From contig NZ_AJLE01000010.1 in the NCBI RefSeq assembly GCF_000296775.1, forward strand, positions 186,001 through 250,000: 64,000 bases of DNA. Direction: 5' to 3'. The stretch is from Sulfurovum sp. AR (GTDB lineage: Bacteria; Campylobacterota; Campylobacteria; Campylobacterales; Sulfurovaceae). Positions 17,112-26,459 of the stretch are shown here, piece after piece. The position numbers and the translations under genes were made by a program. Below the pieces are notes generated by a model. The model was not told where the DNA came from. It saw only the letters and a list, made by a program, of their open reading frames with translations, and searched no databases. Position 1 is the stretch's first letter. The number at the start of each line of letters is the position of its first letter.

Positions 17112-18032
17112 ATGAACAAATCAAAATACATTTGGATGGATGGCGAATTCACACCTTGGGATGATGCCAAAGTACATATACTTACACATACACTACATTA
17201 TGGAAATGGTGCTATAGAGGGAACTAAAGCCTACAAAACAGTTGATGGAAGATGTGCGATCTTTAAACTGAAAGAACATACAAAAAGACTTCTAAACTCA
17301 TCAAAAATGACACTGATGGATGTTCCGTTTACAGCAGAAGAATTGAATGATGCACAGGTAGAACTTTTACAAAAAAATGAACTTTTCAATGGTGCCTATA
17401 TCCGACCGTTGGTGTATCTTGGATATGGCGTTATGGGCCTTTACCATAAGGAGTGCCCTGTAAATGTTGCAATCGCTGCATGGGAATGGGGAGCTTATCT
17501 TGGAGAAGAAGGGCTCAAAAAAGGTGTACGTATGAAGATCACTTCTGTTACAAGAACACCGAACACTTCTGGTATGGGAAAAGCAAAAGCTGTGGCAAAC
17601 TACCTCAATTCACAAATGGCGAAATTTGAAGCAGTAGAAGCAGGATATGATGAAGCATTGCTCAGAGATGACCATGGGTATATCGCTGAAGCATCCGGTG
17701 CAGCTTTCTTCATGGTAAGAGATGGTGTACTTATCTCTCCTCCTAGTGACAATTCACTGGAGTCCATTACACAGCAGACGATCATAGACTTGGCACATGA
17801 CATGGGTATCAAAGTGGAAAGACGCCGTATTACCCGTGAAGAGGTCTATATCGCTGATGAAGCATTTTTAACAGGAACGGCTGCTGAAGTCACACCGATC
17901 CGTGAAGTGGATGCACGTCAGATCGGTATAGGTTCAAGAGGGCCTATGACCGAAAAATTACAAACAGCCTACTTTGATGCAGTGGCAGGTAAAAACCCTG
18001 ACTATATTAAGTATTTAACCTATATCAACTAA
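17112..18032 (+). CDS. ilvE: Branched-chain amino acid aminotransferase
   Basis: Final transamination in valine, leucine and isoleucine synthesis. 306 residues of fold-type IV PLP enzyme. Motifs: IWMDGEFTPWDDAKVHILTH at the N-terminus, the YGNGAIEGTKAY loop, the PLP lysine in GKAKAVANYLNS, and GYIAEASGAAFF. A TTG at 17097 is also in frame, but the ATG at 17112 gives the normal IlvE start. The 290 bases upstream back onto the divergent sensor-like gene; a short GACTACC/GGTAG stem lies just before the start. Paired with the SPFH gene, as in Campylobacter. Confidence 0.95.
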   Translation: MNKSKYIWMDGEFTPWDDAKVHILTHTLHYGNGAIEGTKAYKTVDGRCAIFKLKEHTKRLLNSSKMTLMDVPFTAEELNDAQVELLQKNELFNGAYIRPLVYLGYGVMGLYHKECPVNVAIAAWEWGAYLGEEGLKKGVRMKITSVTRTPNTSGMGKAKAVANYLNSQMAKFEAVEAGYDEALLRDDHGYIAEASGAAFFMVRDGVLISPPSDNSLESITQQTIIDLAHDMGIKVERRRITREEVYIADEAFLTGTAAEVTPIREVDARQIGIGSRGPMTEKLQTAYFDAVAGKNPDYIKYLTYIN

Positions 18033-18044
18033 ACAAGGATCAAC

Positions 18045-19139
18045 ATGCCAGCAGACATGAACGACTATTTCAAAAAGAAAAAACCGAGTAATAACTCAAT
18101 GAATACCAATAATAACAGCGGTGGTGGGGGCAACTTTAATAACCCGCTTAGTGGTATGGGTAAAGGTGCACCTTGGATGTTTATCATCGTTGTGATAGGA
18201 TTTGCACTTTTTGTACTTAAACCATTTACGATCATCAACTCTGGTGAGGTGGGAATTAAAATTAACACCGGTAAATTTGAACAAGAACCTCTTGGAGCCG
18301 GACTACATTTTTTTGTCCCTGTACTTCAAAAGATCATCCCTGTCAATACGCGTATCAGAATGATCACATACTCTGATGTAAGAACCGGTGAACTTGGTGA
18401 TGCATACAGAAATCTTGAAGGTGGGCTCAAAAGGAACCCGGCGATCACCGTACTTGACAAAAGAGGATTAACGGTCAATATAGATATCGCCGTACAGTAC
18501 AGACTTAAAGCAGAGACTGCACCGGCTACGATTGAAAAATGGGGTGCGAGTTGGGAAGAGAAGATCATTAACTCTAAAGTACGTGAAGTAGTACGTGACG
18601 TAGTCGGACGCTATACGGCTGAGCAACTTCCTGAAATGAGAAATGAAATAGCAGCTGCCATAGAAACAAAAGTTAAAGAGAGTGTTGATTCGCTTGAGAA
18701 TAGACCTGTTATACTTGCTTCCGTGGAACTTAGAACAATCAATCTTCCTCCAAAGATCAAAGATCAGATTGAAAGAGTACAGATCGCGAAACAAGATGTT
18801 ACTATCGCTGAACAAGAAAAAGAGAAAGCTAAACAACAGGCACAAAGAGCTGCAGAAGTAGCGCGAGGTGAGGCTGAGAGAAACCGTATCGAAGCACAGG
18901 GTGAAGCTGACAAAATTCGTATCGAAGCAGAAGAACAGGCTAAGGCCAACAGATTAATCTCTGACTCATTAAGTCCTGAGCTTCTCCAACTAGAACAGAT
19001 CAAAACACAAAATAAATTCAATGAAGCGCTTAAAGTCAACAAAGATGCACAGATATTCCTTACACCTGGTGGTGCTGTACCAAACATCTGGGTAGATGCA
19101 AAAGGTAAAGAAAAGCAACGTCTAATGGGACAACAATAA
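18045..19139 (+). CDS. SPFH/prohibitin-family membrane protein
   Basis: 364 residues. A low-complexity Asn/Gly N-terminus (NNNSGGGGN) precedes one membrane anchor (about 43-63), then a Band-7/SPFH domain (INSGEVGIKINTG onwards) and a coiled coil rich in Ala, Glu, Lys and Arg (about 245-310). Such proteins assemble into large rings that organise membrane microdomains or regulate FtsH-type proteases; the prohibitin-like variant fits best. Starts 12 bases after ilvE, so co-transcribed. Followed by a good terminator. Confidence 0.9.
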   Translation: MPADMNDYFKKKKPSNNSMNTNNNSGGGGNFNNPLSGMGKGAPWMFIIVVIGFALFVLKPFTIINSGEVGIKINTGKFEQEPLGAGLHFFVPVLQKIIPVNTRIRMITYSDVRTGELGDAYRNLEGGLKRNPAITVLDKRGLTVNIDIAVQYRLKAETAPATIEKWGASWEEKIINSKVREVVRDVVGRYTAEQLPEMRNEIAAAIETKVKESVDSLENRPVILASVELRTINLPPKIKDQIERVQIAKQDVTIAEQEKEKAKQQAQRAAEVARGEAERNRIEAQGEADKIRIEAEEQAKANRLISDSLSPELLQLEQIKTQNKFNEALKVNKDAQIFLTPGGAVPNIWVDAKGKEKQRLMGQQ

Positions 19140-19148
19140 CCCATATAG

Positions 19149-19173
19149 TATGGTGGGAAACTCCACCATATTT
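19149..19173 (+). terminator. Rho-independent terminator after the SPFH gene
   Basis: Stem TATGGTGG / CCACCATA (19149-19170), loop GAAACT, followed by TTT. It lies ten bases after the stop. Confidence 0.75.
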
Positions 19174-19227
19174 CTCTCCCACTTCATTCTCCTCTTTCAT
19201 CTTCCATCATAGCAATTATACGATATC

Positions 19228-19950
19228 CTATATCGCATCATGCCACTGTACTAAAGTAAGTCTATACCCCTCTTCAACAGGTAACACTTCATGTGAAAAA
19301 TATGGGTTACTTGGAAAAATGATCATGTCCCCCGCTTCTGGTTTGATCTTAACAGCTTCTCCACCTTTATCATAAAGATAATTAAACATCAATTCCCCAC
19401 CAGAAAAACTCTGAACTCTTTCATCTGCATTACTCACATGACTTGTGGCAAACAATACGGTTGAAAGTTTTCTCTGCGGTGCTACCACCTTAAACCCTAT
19501 CGTTTGTTCATCTTTATCAATAATTTCACTTGAATCATCTGCATGCTTCACATAGAAAAAACCCTTTTTGTATTCCAGTACCTGTACATCTGTTGATAGT
19601 GTCAATGCAACAGTAAAGTACTCTTCTATGATCGGTTTATACTTACTGAATTGCTCATCATAGTAGTTTTGATAAAAGGTATCCAACTTATAAATATTGG
19701 TCTTTCTATACTCTTCCACAATATCCGCTTGAACAATACCCGTGATCACCTCTTTTTTTACCTTTGCTTTTCGCTTTGTTTTCTCATCCTCTTGTACTAA
19801 AAAAGCCAGTTCTTCACATGCTTCTTTGGAAAAAAATTTTTTAATAATGAGATAGGGATAATCTTTATATTGACTGGGTAAAAGTTTATTTTCTATCTCT
19901 ATATTCTCGAATAAAGGATCACAAGATATATGTGTACTGATCTGTATCAT
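19228..19950 (-). CDS. 2-oxoglutarate/Fe(II)-dependent oxygenase, prolyl-hydroxylase type
   Basis: 240 residues. It has the HxD...H facial triad of P4H-like enzymes: HAD in FYVKHADDSS, distal His in PYFSHEVLPV, and the 2-oxoglutarate-binding Arg in EGYRLTLVQW. The SGGELMFNYLYD and AGDMIIFPSN strands are also typical of this superfamily. The substrate is unknown. The start follows a 210-base intergenic gap shared with divergent hisIE. Confidence 0.8.
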   Translation of the reverse strand: MIQISTHISCDPLFENIEIENKLLPSQYKDYPYLIIKKFFSKEACEELAFLVQEDEKTKRKAKVKKEVITGIVQADIVEEYRKTNIYKLDTFYQNYYDEQFSKYKPIIEEYFTVALTLSTDVQVLEYKKGFFYVKHADDSSEIIDKDEQTIGFKVVAPQRKLSTVLFATSHVSNADERVQSFSGGELMFNYLYDKGGEAVKIKPEAGDMIIFPSNPYFSHEVLPVEEGYRLTLVQWHDAI

Positions 19951-20121
19951 AGAGTATAAAATGGGTTGAAAAAAATGTGCATAAAAGCTCCTTGGCTTTT
20001 CTTATTTGGAGTGACATTATAATTCAAAAATCAGACATTTATCCTAAAAGATTTCTTAATTTAATGATCTGTTTCTGCTGACCCATAGAGGTAAAAAAGC
20101 TCTCCCAATGTATACTATAGT

Positions 20122-20127
20122 TATAAT
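20122..20127 (+). promoter_or_regulatory. Likely -10 box for hisIE
   Basis: TATAAT in GTTATAATACG, 33 bases before the hisIE ATG. No convincing -35 was found at the right distance. A second TATAAT occurs at 20018-20023. Confidence 0.4.
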
Positions 20128-20160
20128 ACGACCAAATATTTTCCTGATGGAGATTCTCAT

Positions 20161-20826
20161 ATGCAAATAGATTGGAATAAAAACCCCCTCATCCCTGCTA
20201 TAGCTCAAGATCATGAGAGCAATGAAGTGCTTATGCTCGCATACATGAATGAAGAAGCGTACAAGCTTACTCTCTCTACAGGATATGCCCACTACTTCAG
20301 CCGAAGTAAACAACGTATATGGAAAAAAGGTGAAAGCTCTAACCATACCCAGGAAGTCAAAGATGTGCTTCTTGATTGTGATGCAGACACTGTGATACTA
20401 AAGATCAAACAAAATGGTGTAGCCTGTCATACAGGACGTAAGAGCTGTTTCTTTACTTCTGTGATGCAAGATAAAATCGTTTTGGACCAAGAGGTAGATA
20501 CGGACGCTATCTACGGTGTCGTAGATACCCTCTACCATACGATATTAGAACGTAAAAATGCTCCTGAAGAAGCTAAGTCATGGACAAAAAAACTTTTAGA
20601 TGATAAAGCACTCATGCTCTCCAAGATCCGTGAAGAGGCAGACGAAGTCTGTGTTGCTATTAACGAAGAGAGTGATGAACAAGTCATCTATGAATCTGCT
20701 GACCTTCTCTACCATACACTGGTAGGGTTAGGATATAGAGAAATCTCTCCGGACAGAGTCAAACAAGAGTTGGCCAGAAGATTTGGTATGAGTGGGATCG
20801 TTGAAAAAGAGGGACGAAAGAAGTAG
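20161..20826 (+). CDS. hisI: Bifunctional phosphoribosyl-AMP cyclohydrolase / phosphoribosyl-ATP pyrophosphatase
   Basis: Steps two and three of histidine synthesis in one polypeptide (HisIE), 221 residues. HisI half (1-~110): LAYMNEEA, GESSNHTQEV, the Mg2+/Zn2+ ligands in DCDADTV and CHTGRKSC. HisE half (~115-215): KIREEADEV and ESADLLYH, a MazG-like helical fold. GATGGAG precedes the ATG. No other his gene lies beside it. Confidence 0.95.
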   Translation: MQIDWNKNPLIPAIAQDHESNEVLMLAYMNEEAYKLTLSTGYAHYFSRSKQRIWKKGESSNHTQEVKDVLLDCDADTVILKIKQNGVACHTGRKSCFFTSVMQDKIVLDQEVDTDAIYGVVDTLYHTILERKNAPEEAKSWTKKLLDDKALMLSKIREEADEVCVAINEESDEQVIYESADLLYHTLVGLGYREISPDRVKQELARRFGMSGIVEKEGRKK

Positions 20827-20862
20827 AGTGCAAATATCTTAATGCACTCTTTCTAAATAGAT

Positions 20863-22233
20863 CTAACAGCCTCCGGCACACCCTGGGCTATCTGCATTAC
20901 CCCCTGCAAAATAGTTTCCATCAAAGCTTACCAAAGAGTAGTGTCTTTCCGTTCCAAGCGACTCTTTTAACCCTTCAATAGAGAGAAAACCTAGTGAGTC
21001 CGCATCAATTTTATCGGCGATCTCTTCTGGTGTGTATTTTGTAGAGATCAACTCGACTTTTGTTGGAGTATCGATACCATAACGGCATGGATATTTGATC
21101 TCAGGTGCAGCAATACGCATATGTACCTCTTTTGCACCTGCCTCTTTAAGCATACGTACGATCTGTTTAGACGTCGTACCACGTACCAGAGAGTCATCAA
21201 TGATGGCTACTCTTTTCCCTTCTATCAGATGTTTGACCGGAGAGAGCTTCAGTTTGACCTTCAGGTCACGTATCTCCTGTGTCGGTTCAATAAAGGTACG
21301 TCCTACATAGTGGTTACGTACGATACCCATCTCAAAAGGGACACCCAGACCATCTGCATAGCCCTTGGCAGCAGCTACACCCGAATCAGGGACAGGAAGC
21401 ACAAGATCCACATCCGCAGGAGTCTCTTGAGCGAGTCTTTTTCCCATTTCTAAACGCATTTCATACACATTTTTCCCATCGATGATAGAGTCTGGTCTGG
21501 CAAAGTAGATATATTCAAAAGCACAAGGGTGGAAATCCGGTTCGAAAACCTGTTCTGAAACAGGTTCTTTCCCCTCTTCAAAGATAAGCATTTCTCCAGG
21601 TTCTACATCACGTATAAACTCTGCCCCTACCAGATCGAAGGCACAGGTTTCAGACGCGACAATATATCCACCGTCACTTAGTTTACCCAGGCTGAGAGGA
21701 CGGATACCAAAACGGTCACGGATCACAAACATTTTAGAGCGGCTTTGGATGGCTAAACAATATGCCCCTTCTATCTTTGTCAGCATATCCTTGATACGGT
21801 CCACCAAAGAATCTTTTTGGGATTTTGCTATCAGGTGAATAATATTTTCAGTATCCATATCGGTTTGAAAAATAGCACCTCTATCTATCAGTTCATTTCT
21901 TACTTCATGTTTATTGACAAGATTACCATTATGTACGACGGATATCTCTCCGAGCTTATACTTGGCAAATACAGGCTGTGCATCTCCGGCAGATTCACTT
22001 CCTGCTGTTGAATAACGGTTATGTCCTACAGCACATCTACCATCCAAACTATCTAATATATCCTGAGAGAAAACATCTGATACCATACCACGCTTTTTAT
22101 ACGTAGCGATACGCTTCCCATTGGCTGCGGAAATACCCGTAGCTTCTTGTCCACGATGTTGCATTGAAAAGAGCGAATAATACGCTACTGTAGAAGCTTT
22201 TTTTGCACCGAACACACCAACTATTGCACACAT
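20863..22233 (-). CDS. purF: Amidophosphoribosyltransferase
   Basis: First committed step of purine synthesis: PRPP plus glutamine to phosphoribosylamine. 456 residues. After Met removal the N-terminal nucleophile is the cysteine of MCAIVGVFG; the glutaminase domain has QHRGQEATGI and GHNRYSTAG, and the PRPP site is VAIIDDSLVRGTT. It ends in a short Cys/Gly tail (SPGCAGGC) like the C-terminal cysteines of B. subtilis-type Fe-S PurF, which, with other internal cysteines, may hold an Fe-S cluster. Last gene of the trxB-dapB-purF run. Confidence 0.96.
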   Translation of the reverse strand: MCAIVGVFGAKKASTVAYYSLFSMQHRGQEATGISAANGKRIATYKKRGMVSDVFSQDILDSLDGRCAVGHNRYSTAGSESAGDAQPVFAKYKLGEISVVHNGNLVNKHEVRNELIDRGAIFQTDMDTENIIHLIAKSQKDSLVDRIKDMLTKIEGAYCLAIQSRSKMFVIRDRFGIRPLSLGKLSDGGYIVASETCAFDLVGAEFIRDVEPGEMLIFEEGKEPVSEQVFEPDFHPCAFEYIYFARPDSIIDGKNVYEMRLEMGKRLAQETPADVDLVLPVPDSGVAAAKGYADGLGVPFEMGIVRNHYVGRTFIEPTQEIRDLKVKLKLSPVKHLIEGKRVAIIDDSLVRGTTSKQIVRMLKEAGAKEVHMRIAAPEIKYPCRYGIDTPTKVELISTKYTPEEIADKIDADSLGFLSIEGLKESLGTERHYSLVSFDGNYFAGGNADSPGCAGGC

Positions 22234-22234
22234 A

Positions 22235-23002
22235 TTAAATTCCTAAACAATCATTTATAGAGTAAAGACCACTCTTTTGATTTACGAGCCATGTTGCTGC
22301 ACGGATCGCACCTTTTGAAAAAGTCTCTCTACTGGTGGCTGTATGGTTGAGTTCTAAAAACTCACCATCATTGTAAAAACCAACCGTATGTCGACCTACG
22401 ATATCTCCTCCGCGGAGTGCCATCACAGCGATCTCATCTTTAGATCTTGCTCCGATCTGACCATCTCTTCCTGATACCCGTACAGCATCAAGATCCAGGC
22501 CTCTTCCTTTTGCAGCAAACTCACCCAATGTTAAAGCAGTACCACTTGGTGCATCCACTTTATGTCTATGGTGCTGTTCCACGATTTCGATATCAAAATC
22601 TTCCAGTGTCGCTGCTACCTGCTCGACCAATTGTTTAAGCAAAGCAATCCCTGCTGACATATTTGAAGCATAAAGGACCGGCATTTCTTTTGAAGCTTCT
22701 TTGAGGAGATTTTGCTGATGTGCAGTGAATCCTGTGGTTGCAATCACCAATGGTGTAGGATTTTTCAAAGCCTCTTCACAAAGTTCCTGTGTTGCTTCAG
22801 GTGCGGAAAAGTCAATCACTACATCACAATTTTCAAGCACAGCTTTCATACTGTTGGTGACCAATACATCAGACGGAACATCTCTTGTTAGTTCACCAAA
22901 TACATGTAATACACTCAGTTCCAATGCTTCATTTTCTAAAATATTTTTAATCAGGTGCTCACCCATTCTACCTGTACTGCCTACTATTCCGATCTTTGCC
23001 AT
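22235..23002 (-). CDS. dapB: 4-hydroxy-tetrahydrodipicolinate reductase
   Basis: NAD(P)H-dependent step of the diaminopimelate/lysine pathway, which also supplies peptidoglycan. 255 residues with the Rossmann GSTGRMGEH at residues 8-16 and the active-site EQHHRHKVDAPSGTAL. Its ATG follows the trxB stop directly (TAGATG) and its own stop is one base before purF, so the three are an operon. Confidence 0.96.
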   Translation of the reverse strand: MAKIGIVGSTGRMGEHLIKNILENEALELSVLHVFGELTRDVPSDVLVTNSMKAVLENCDVVIDFSAPEATQELCEEALKNPTPLVIATTGFTAHQQNLLKEASKEMPVLYASNMSAGIALLKQLVEQVAATLEDFDIEIVEQHHRHKVDAPSGTALTLGEFAAKGRGLDLDAVRVSGRDGQIGARSKDEIAVMALRGGDIVGRHTVGFYNDGEFLELNHTATSRETFSKGAIRAATWLVNQKSGLYSINDCLGI

Positions 23003-23941
23003 CTATTGTTGCTCCTGAATATATGAAATTACTTGAAGTGCGGCCACTGAACCGTCACCTGCTGCTGAAACTACTTGTTTTGGTGCTTCTATACGTATAT
23101 CTCCTGCCGCATAAAGCCCTTCGACCGATGTTCTCATACATAGATCTACGATCACTTGCCCTCGCTGATTCATCTCACAGATAAAATCACCGTTTTGATC
23201 TTTAAGGACTTCGTTGTTTACATTGTGTCCTACAAACACAAAAAGTCCGGTATTATCCATATGTGTCATTGTACCGTCATTGTGTTTGATATTGACACCC
23301 GTCACACCCATTGTGTCTCCAACTATTTCATCGATCACAGCGTTGGTAACAAAATGTATATTCTCTTTTCTCATCGCTCTGTCTATAGTTGCGGGCGCCG
23401 CTCTGAATGTATCTCTTCGATGTACCACATAAACATCCGAACAGATATTGGAAAGGTAAAATGCTTCCTCAAGTGCGGTATCACCCCCACCAAGTACGGT
23501 AACGGGTTTGTCTTTATAAAAGAATCCGTCACACGTAGCACAGGTGCTTACACCTTTTCCAAAGTATTCATCTTCCCCTTTAATACCAGCTCTTTTCGGT
23601 GTAGAACCTGTACAGACGATCACGGTCAGTGCTTCAACACTCTCTCCACCTTCAAGTGTCACAGTAAAGTGTTCACCTGTTTTTGCCACACGCTCTACTT
23701 TTTTCATCTCATGTCTAAGACCAAAGTGGAAACACTGCTTTTGCCAGGTATCCATGAAGTCCATACCTGTTTTATCATGTTCAAAGAATCCGGGGTAGTT
23801 CTCTATCTCAGAACTCTGTGTGATCTGCCCGCCAGGCATACCCGTCTCAAACAGTGTAACATTTTTAAGCCCACCACGTGTCGTATATAATCCTGCTGTA
23901 AGTCCAGCCGGACCGCCACCGATGATTGCGCAGTCTAACAT
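23003..23941 (-). CDS. trxB: Thioredoxin-disulfide reductase
   Basis: FAD enzyme passing electrons from NADPH to thioredoxin. 312 residues. FAD motif [12 protein letters not shown] at 8-19, redox-active CATC in [13 protein letters not shown](P)H motif [10 protein letters not shown], and the C-terminal LYAAGDIR. It heads the trxB-dapB-purF operon, with trxA upstream beyond a terminator. It should supply the Bcp peroxidase of this window. Confidence 0.96.
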   Translation of the reverse strand: MLDCAIIGGGPAGLTAGLYTTRGGLKNVTLFETGMPGGQITQSSEIENYPGFFEHDKTGMDFMDTWQKQCFHFGLRHEMKKVERVAKTGEHFTVTLEGGESVEALTVIVCTGSTPKRAGIKGEDEYFGKGVSTCATCDGFFYKDKPVTVLGGGDTALEEAFYLSNICSDVYVVHRRDTFRAAPATIDRAMRKENIHFVTNAVIDEIVGDTMGVTGVNIKHNDGTMTHMDNTGLFVFVGHNVNNEVLKDQNGDFICEMNQRGQVIVDLCMRTSVEGLYAAGDIRIEAPKQVVSAAGDGSVAALQVISYIQEQQ

Positions 23942-24053
23942 TATGAATCCTTGAACTAAGTAAAATACTTAAGCAAATACTATCTATTATACAATGAAAA
24001 TACTTGGTTAAAAATTTTAGAAGATTTTATCTAAATATAGATATGAAAGAAGT

Positions 24054-24080
24054 TTTAAGAGAGGAAGACCCCCTCTTAAA
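24054..24080 (-). terminator. Hairpin after trxA
   Basis: Perfect 8-bp stem TTTAAGAG / CTCTTAAA with an 11-base loop, eight bases beyond the trxA stop; followed by ACTTCTTTC on the minus strand, so only weakly U-rich. Confidence 0.6.
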
Positions 24081-24088
24081 TGTATCAT

Positions 24089-24406
24089 TTAGAGTTGTGC
24101 GTTAAGTTTTTCAGCGAATGCGTCTTTAGAAGCTGCACCTACCATTTGGTCTACCAATTCACCGTCTTTAAAGAAAAGGATCGCTGGAATAGATCTGATA
24201 CCATATTTTACTGCGATATCTTGCTGCTCGTCTGTATTCACTTTACAGATAGTCGCTTTCCCTTCAAAATCTTCTGCAAGCTCTTCGATCACTGGAGCGA
24301 TCATTCTACAAGGTCCACACCATGGAGCCCAAAAATCTACCATTGTTACACCTTCAGCGATAGTCGCATCAAAATTTTCAGCTGTTAAATCTACATATTT
24401 TCCCAT
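24089..24406 (-). CDS. trxA: Thioredoxin
   Basis: Cytoplasmic dithiol reductant. 105 residues beginning MGKYVDLTAENFD with the active site FWAPWCGPCRM. The cis-Pro strand is IRSIPAILFF. An in-frame Met nine codons upstream lacks a ribosome site; AAAGGAAT stands correctly before the ATG at 24406. Confidence 0.96.
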   Translation of the reverse strand: MGKYVDLTAENFDATIAEGVTMVDFWAPWCGPCRMIAPVIEELAEDFEGKATICKVNTDEQQDIAVKYGIRSIPAILFFKDGELVDQMVGAASKDAFAEKLNAQL

Positions 24407-24535
24407 ATTTAATTCCTTTAAATTTGTATACAAATAGTATAACCTAATTTCTTATAAAAACTATTGTTATAGCTTATATTTTTTTAAATTATCTATCTTT
24501 TGTCCTAATTATATACAACTAGGATAAAACTTCTC

Positions 24536-25327
24536 TTATTCAACTTCTTCCAACATGATCTCTGGATATTGGGAAGAGCGTGATCCTTCTATGGCCATCG
24601 TCCTCTCCCCTTTGACCGTATAGACAAATGATATTTTAGCTTGATCTGTACTGTTCTTATTGGCTCTATGCAGCAGTAAAGAATGGAAGATGATCACATC
24701 GCCTTTTTTGAGTGGGGTAGAGACTTTTTTCGCTATCAGTTCGGCATTCTCTTGCGTATCTTCCCTAAAATACTCTTTTACATCAAACTGTTCAGGCTTG
24801 AATTGCATCAAATGGCTTCCAGGTATGAATTCAAGCACACCATTCTCACTGTACTCATCATCCAAAGCCAGCCATACACTCACCAGATTATTATCTGAAT
24901 AACGCCAATACCTTCTGTCCTGATGCCAAGCTGTTGCTCTGCTATAATGAGGCATTTTTGTCATGATAGAGTTATGATGGGCGGTCGTGATGACCACTCT
25001 GTCATCCAGTATCTGCTGTAAAACAGGACGGATATCGACATCTTCCATCCACTCTTTGAAAAGAATATCTCTCTCATACACCTGCCGTAACCTGCGGACG
25101 ATCATATGCGTTTCATTGGATCCACTGCTGTAATCCACCACCTCGGTACGATACTCTTTGGATCTCTCATCATACCCTATCTCTGTTTCAATCGGTTCAA
25201 TTTTATGTTCTAAATGTGCTTTGGCGACATCCAGTATCGCGTCACATTTTTCTTGGGGTAAAAAATTTCGTAAGACAATAAAACCATTTTGATGAAATTG
25301 TTGAAGCTGCACATTGGAGAGTCTCAT
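24536..25327 (-). CDS. Phytanoyl-CoA dioxygenase (PhyH) family protein
   Basis: 263 residues, non-haem Fe(II)/2-oxoglutarate oxygenase. It opens FHQNGFIVLRNFLPQE, a typical PhyH start. Fe ligands: HQD in TAWHQDRRYW and the distal His in LLLHRANKN; GVLEFIPGSHLMQF is the hallmark strand. The substrate is unknown; relatives act on lipids, ectoine or small metabolites. It is not homologous in detail to the P4H-like enzyme at 19228. Confidence 0.85.
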   Translation of the reverse strand: MRLSNVQLQQFHQNGFIVLRNFLPQEKCDAILDVAKAHLEHKIEPIETEIGYDERSKEYRTEVVDYSSGSNETHMIVRRLRQVYERDILFKEWMEDVDIRPVLQQILDDRVVITTAHHNSIMTKMPHYSRATAWHQDRRYWRYSDNNLVSVWLALDDEYSENGVLEFIPGSHLMQFKPEQFDVKEYFREDTQENAELIAKKVSTPLKKGDVIIFHSLLLHRANKNSTDQAKISFVYTVKGERTMAIEGSRSSQYPEIMLEEVE

Positions 25328-25357
25328 ATAGGTGCCTTTAAAGTATCATTGAGCAGA

Positions 25358-25702
25358 TTATAGCGTAACATTCTCTATAAATTCTACCTCATCATACCGA
25401 ATGATCAGTGCATCGATACTAAATGCACTGTCAATGTTTTTTGCTTTCATATAGTAATGTGCAGAGTTGATGATCTTTCGGAGTTTAGAAGGTGTCACAT
25501 TATAGACAGGATCAAACTCTGTTTTTCCGCTCTTCACGTCTATAAAATGCAAGCTATCATTACAACTGGCGATGATATCTATCTCACCAAGTTTTCTTGC
25601 GAAATAATTACGCTCCAAGATCATGAAACCTTTCTGTTCTAAAAAACGTGTGGCCAAGGTCTCGCTCTGATTACCGAATTTTTTAGGGTCTTCTCTTGTC
25701 AT
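25358..25702 (-). CDS. YraN/UPF0102 family nuclease-fold protein
   Basis: 114 residues (from ATG 25702). It has the restriction-endonuclease-like core of the YraN family: EGL-type start NQSETLATRFLEQKGF, then RNYFARKLGEIDIIA and HFIDVKSGK, the last two giving the E-x-D...D-x-K metal site. A GTG start six codons upstream is possible. The cellular role is not established; the family is often encoded near DNA or rRNA housekeeping genes. Confidence 0.85.
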   Translation of the reverse strand: MTREDPKKFGNQSETLATRFLEQKGFMILERNYFARKLGEIDIIASCNDSLHFIDVKSGKTEFDPVYNVTPSKLRKIINSAHYYMKAKNIDSAFSIDALIIRYDEVEFIENVTL

Positions 25703-25987
25703 GTTATAAAACCTTATCACTTGTTCGTCTGTGTTGCTTTAAATTTGATGATTAAGTATAGACCAAAAGAAAAAAGGGAAGAGAAAAGTATGTCATATTG
25801 ACATTCTTTTAGCAGAACTTTCTTGTTCTTACTCTCTGTAGGTGAAGTGAAAAAAGGTATAAAGTCCAAAAAAGAGATACAAAAAATAACTCTATTGGTA
25901 GAAAAAAGACAAATCAGATAAAATTTATCCTATTTAAAGCTATCTTTGATATAAGAGTGAATAAACAACATACTAAAGGACATAATC

Positions 25988-26335
25988 ATGACAAACAATG
26001 AAGTAACGTCTCAAAAAGAAGATAAAGCGTATGCTACCATATCCTTCACGGATACGGTAGCATTTAACTATACCTTACCCGGTGATAAAGAACCACAAAC
26101 CATAGAACATGAGCTAACCTTCATTTGGGAAGATACGATCGATAAGTTTATAGAAGAACATGGTACCGACAAACCTTACAAAGTACATACCTTTAAACGG
26201 GAAAGAGAACAAAAATTTTTCATAGAACAGATAGAAGGCAGAACGGATGACCTCATAGACGAGGTACAAGAAGAAATAGCCAACAAAATGAAGTTTGGCT
26301 TTGACTTTAGTGGACAACTACATAATGACGACTAA
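25988..26335 (+). CDS. Conserved-looking cytoplasmic protein, unknown
   Basis: 115 residues beginning MTNNEVTSQKEDKAYATISF. Acidic, no signal peptide, no membrane segment. The first half looks beta-rich (ATISFTDTVAFNYTL, ELTFIWED), the second alpha-helical and charged (EREQKFFIEQIEGRTDDLIDEVQEEIANKM). I recognise no family. AAAGGA precedes the ATG by eight bases. It stands alone: about 285 bases upstream hold no gene I can support, and a perfect palindrome follows the stop. Confidence 0.7.
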   Translation: MTNNEVTSQKEDKAYATISFTDTVAFNYTLPGDKEPQTIEHELTFIWEDTIDKFIEEHGTDKPYKVHTFKREREQKFFIEQIEGRTDDLIDEVQEEIANKMKFGFDFSGQLHNDD

Positions 26336-26340
26336 ATAAA

Positions 26341-26362
26341 AATTGTAGTGTACACTACAATT
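26341..26362. terminator. 22-bp perfect palindrome after the 115-residue gene
   Basis: AATTGTAGTGT directly repeated as ACACTACAATT. Six bases past the stop codon. It has no long T-run but is a plausible terminator stem or a dimeric protein site. Confidence 0.5.
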
Positions 26363-26412
26363 ATGGATTGCTTATTTGTTGTGTGCATCCTCATCAAGAC
26401 GATGGAGATGAG

Positions 26413-26449
26413 TTAAAACCTTATAAAGTTATATATTTTATAAGGTTTT
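26413..26449. repeat. 13-bp-stem hairpin at the left end of the accessory block
   Basis: Arms AAAACCTTATAAA (26415-26427) and TTTATAAGGTTTT (26437-26449), loop GTTATATAT. It lies ten bases beyond the 26460 stop and likely acts as a terminator. The first arm with two preceding bases, TTAAAACCTTATAAA, recurs exactly at 32039-32053. Confidence 0.6.
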
Positions 26450-26459
26450 GATAACTTCA

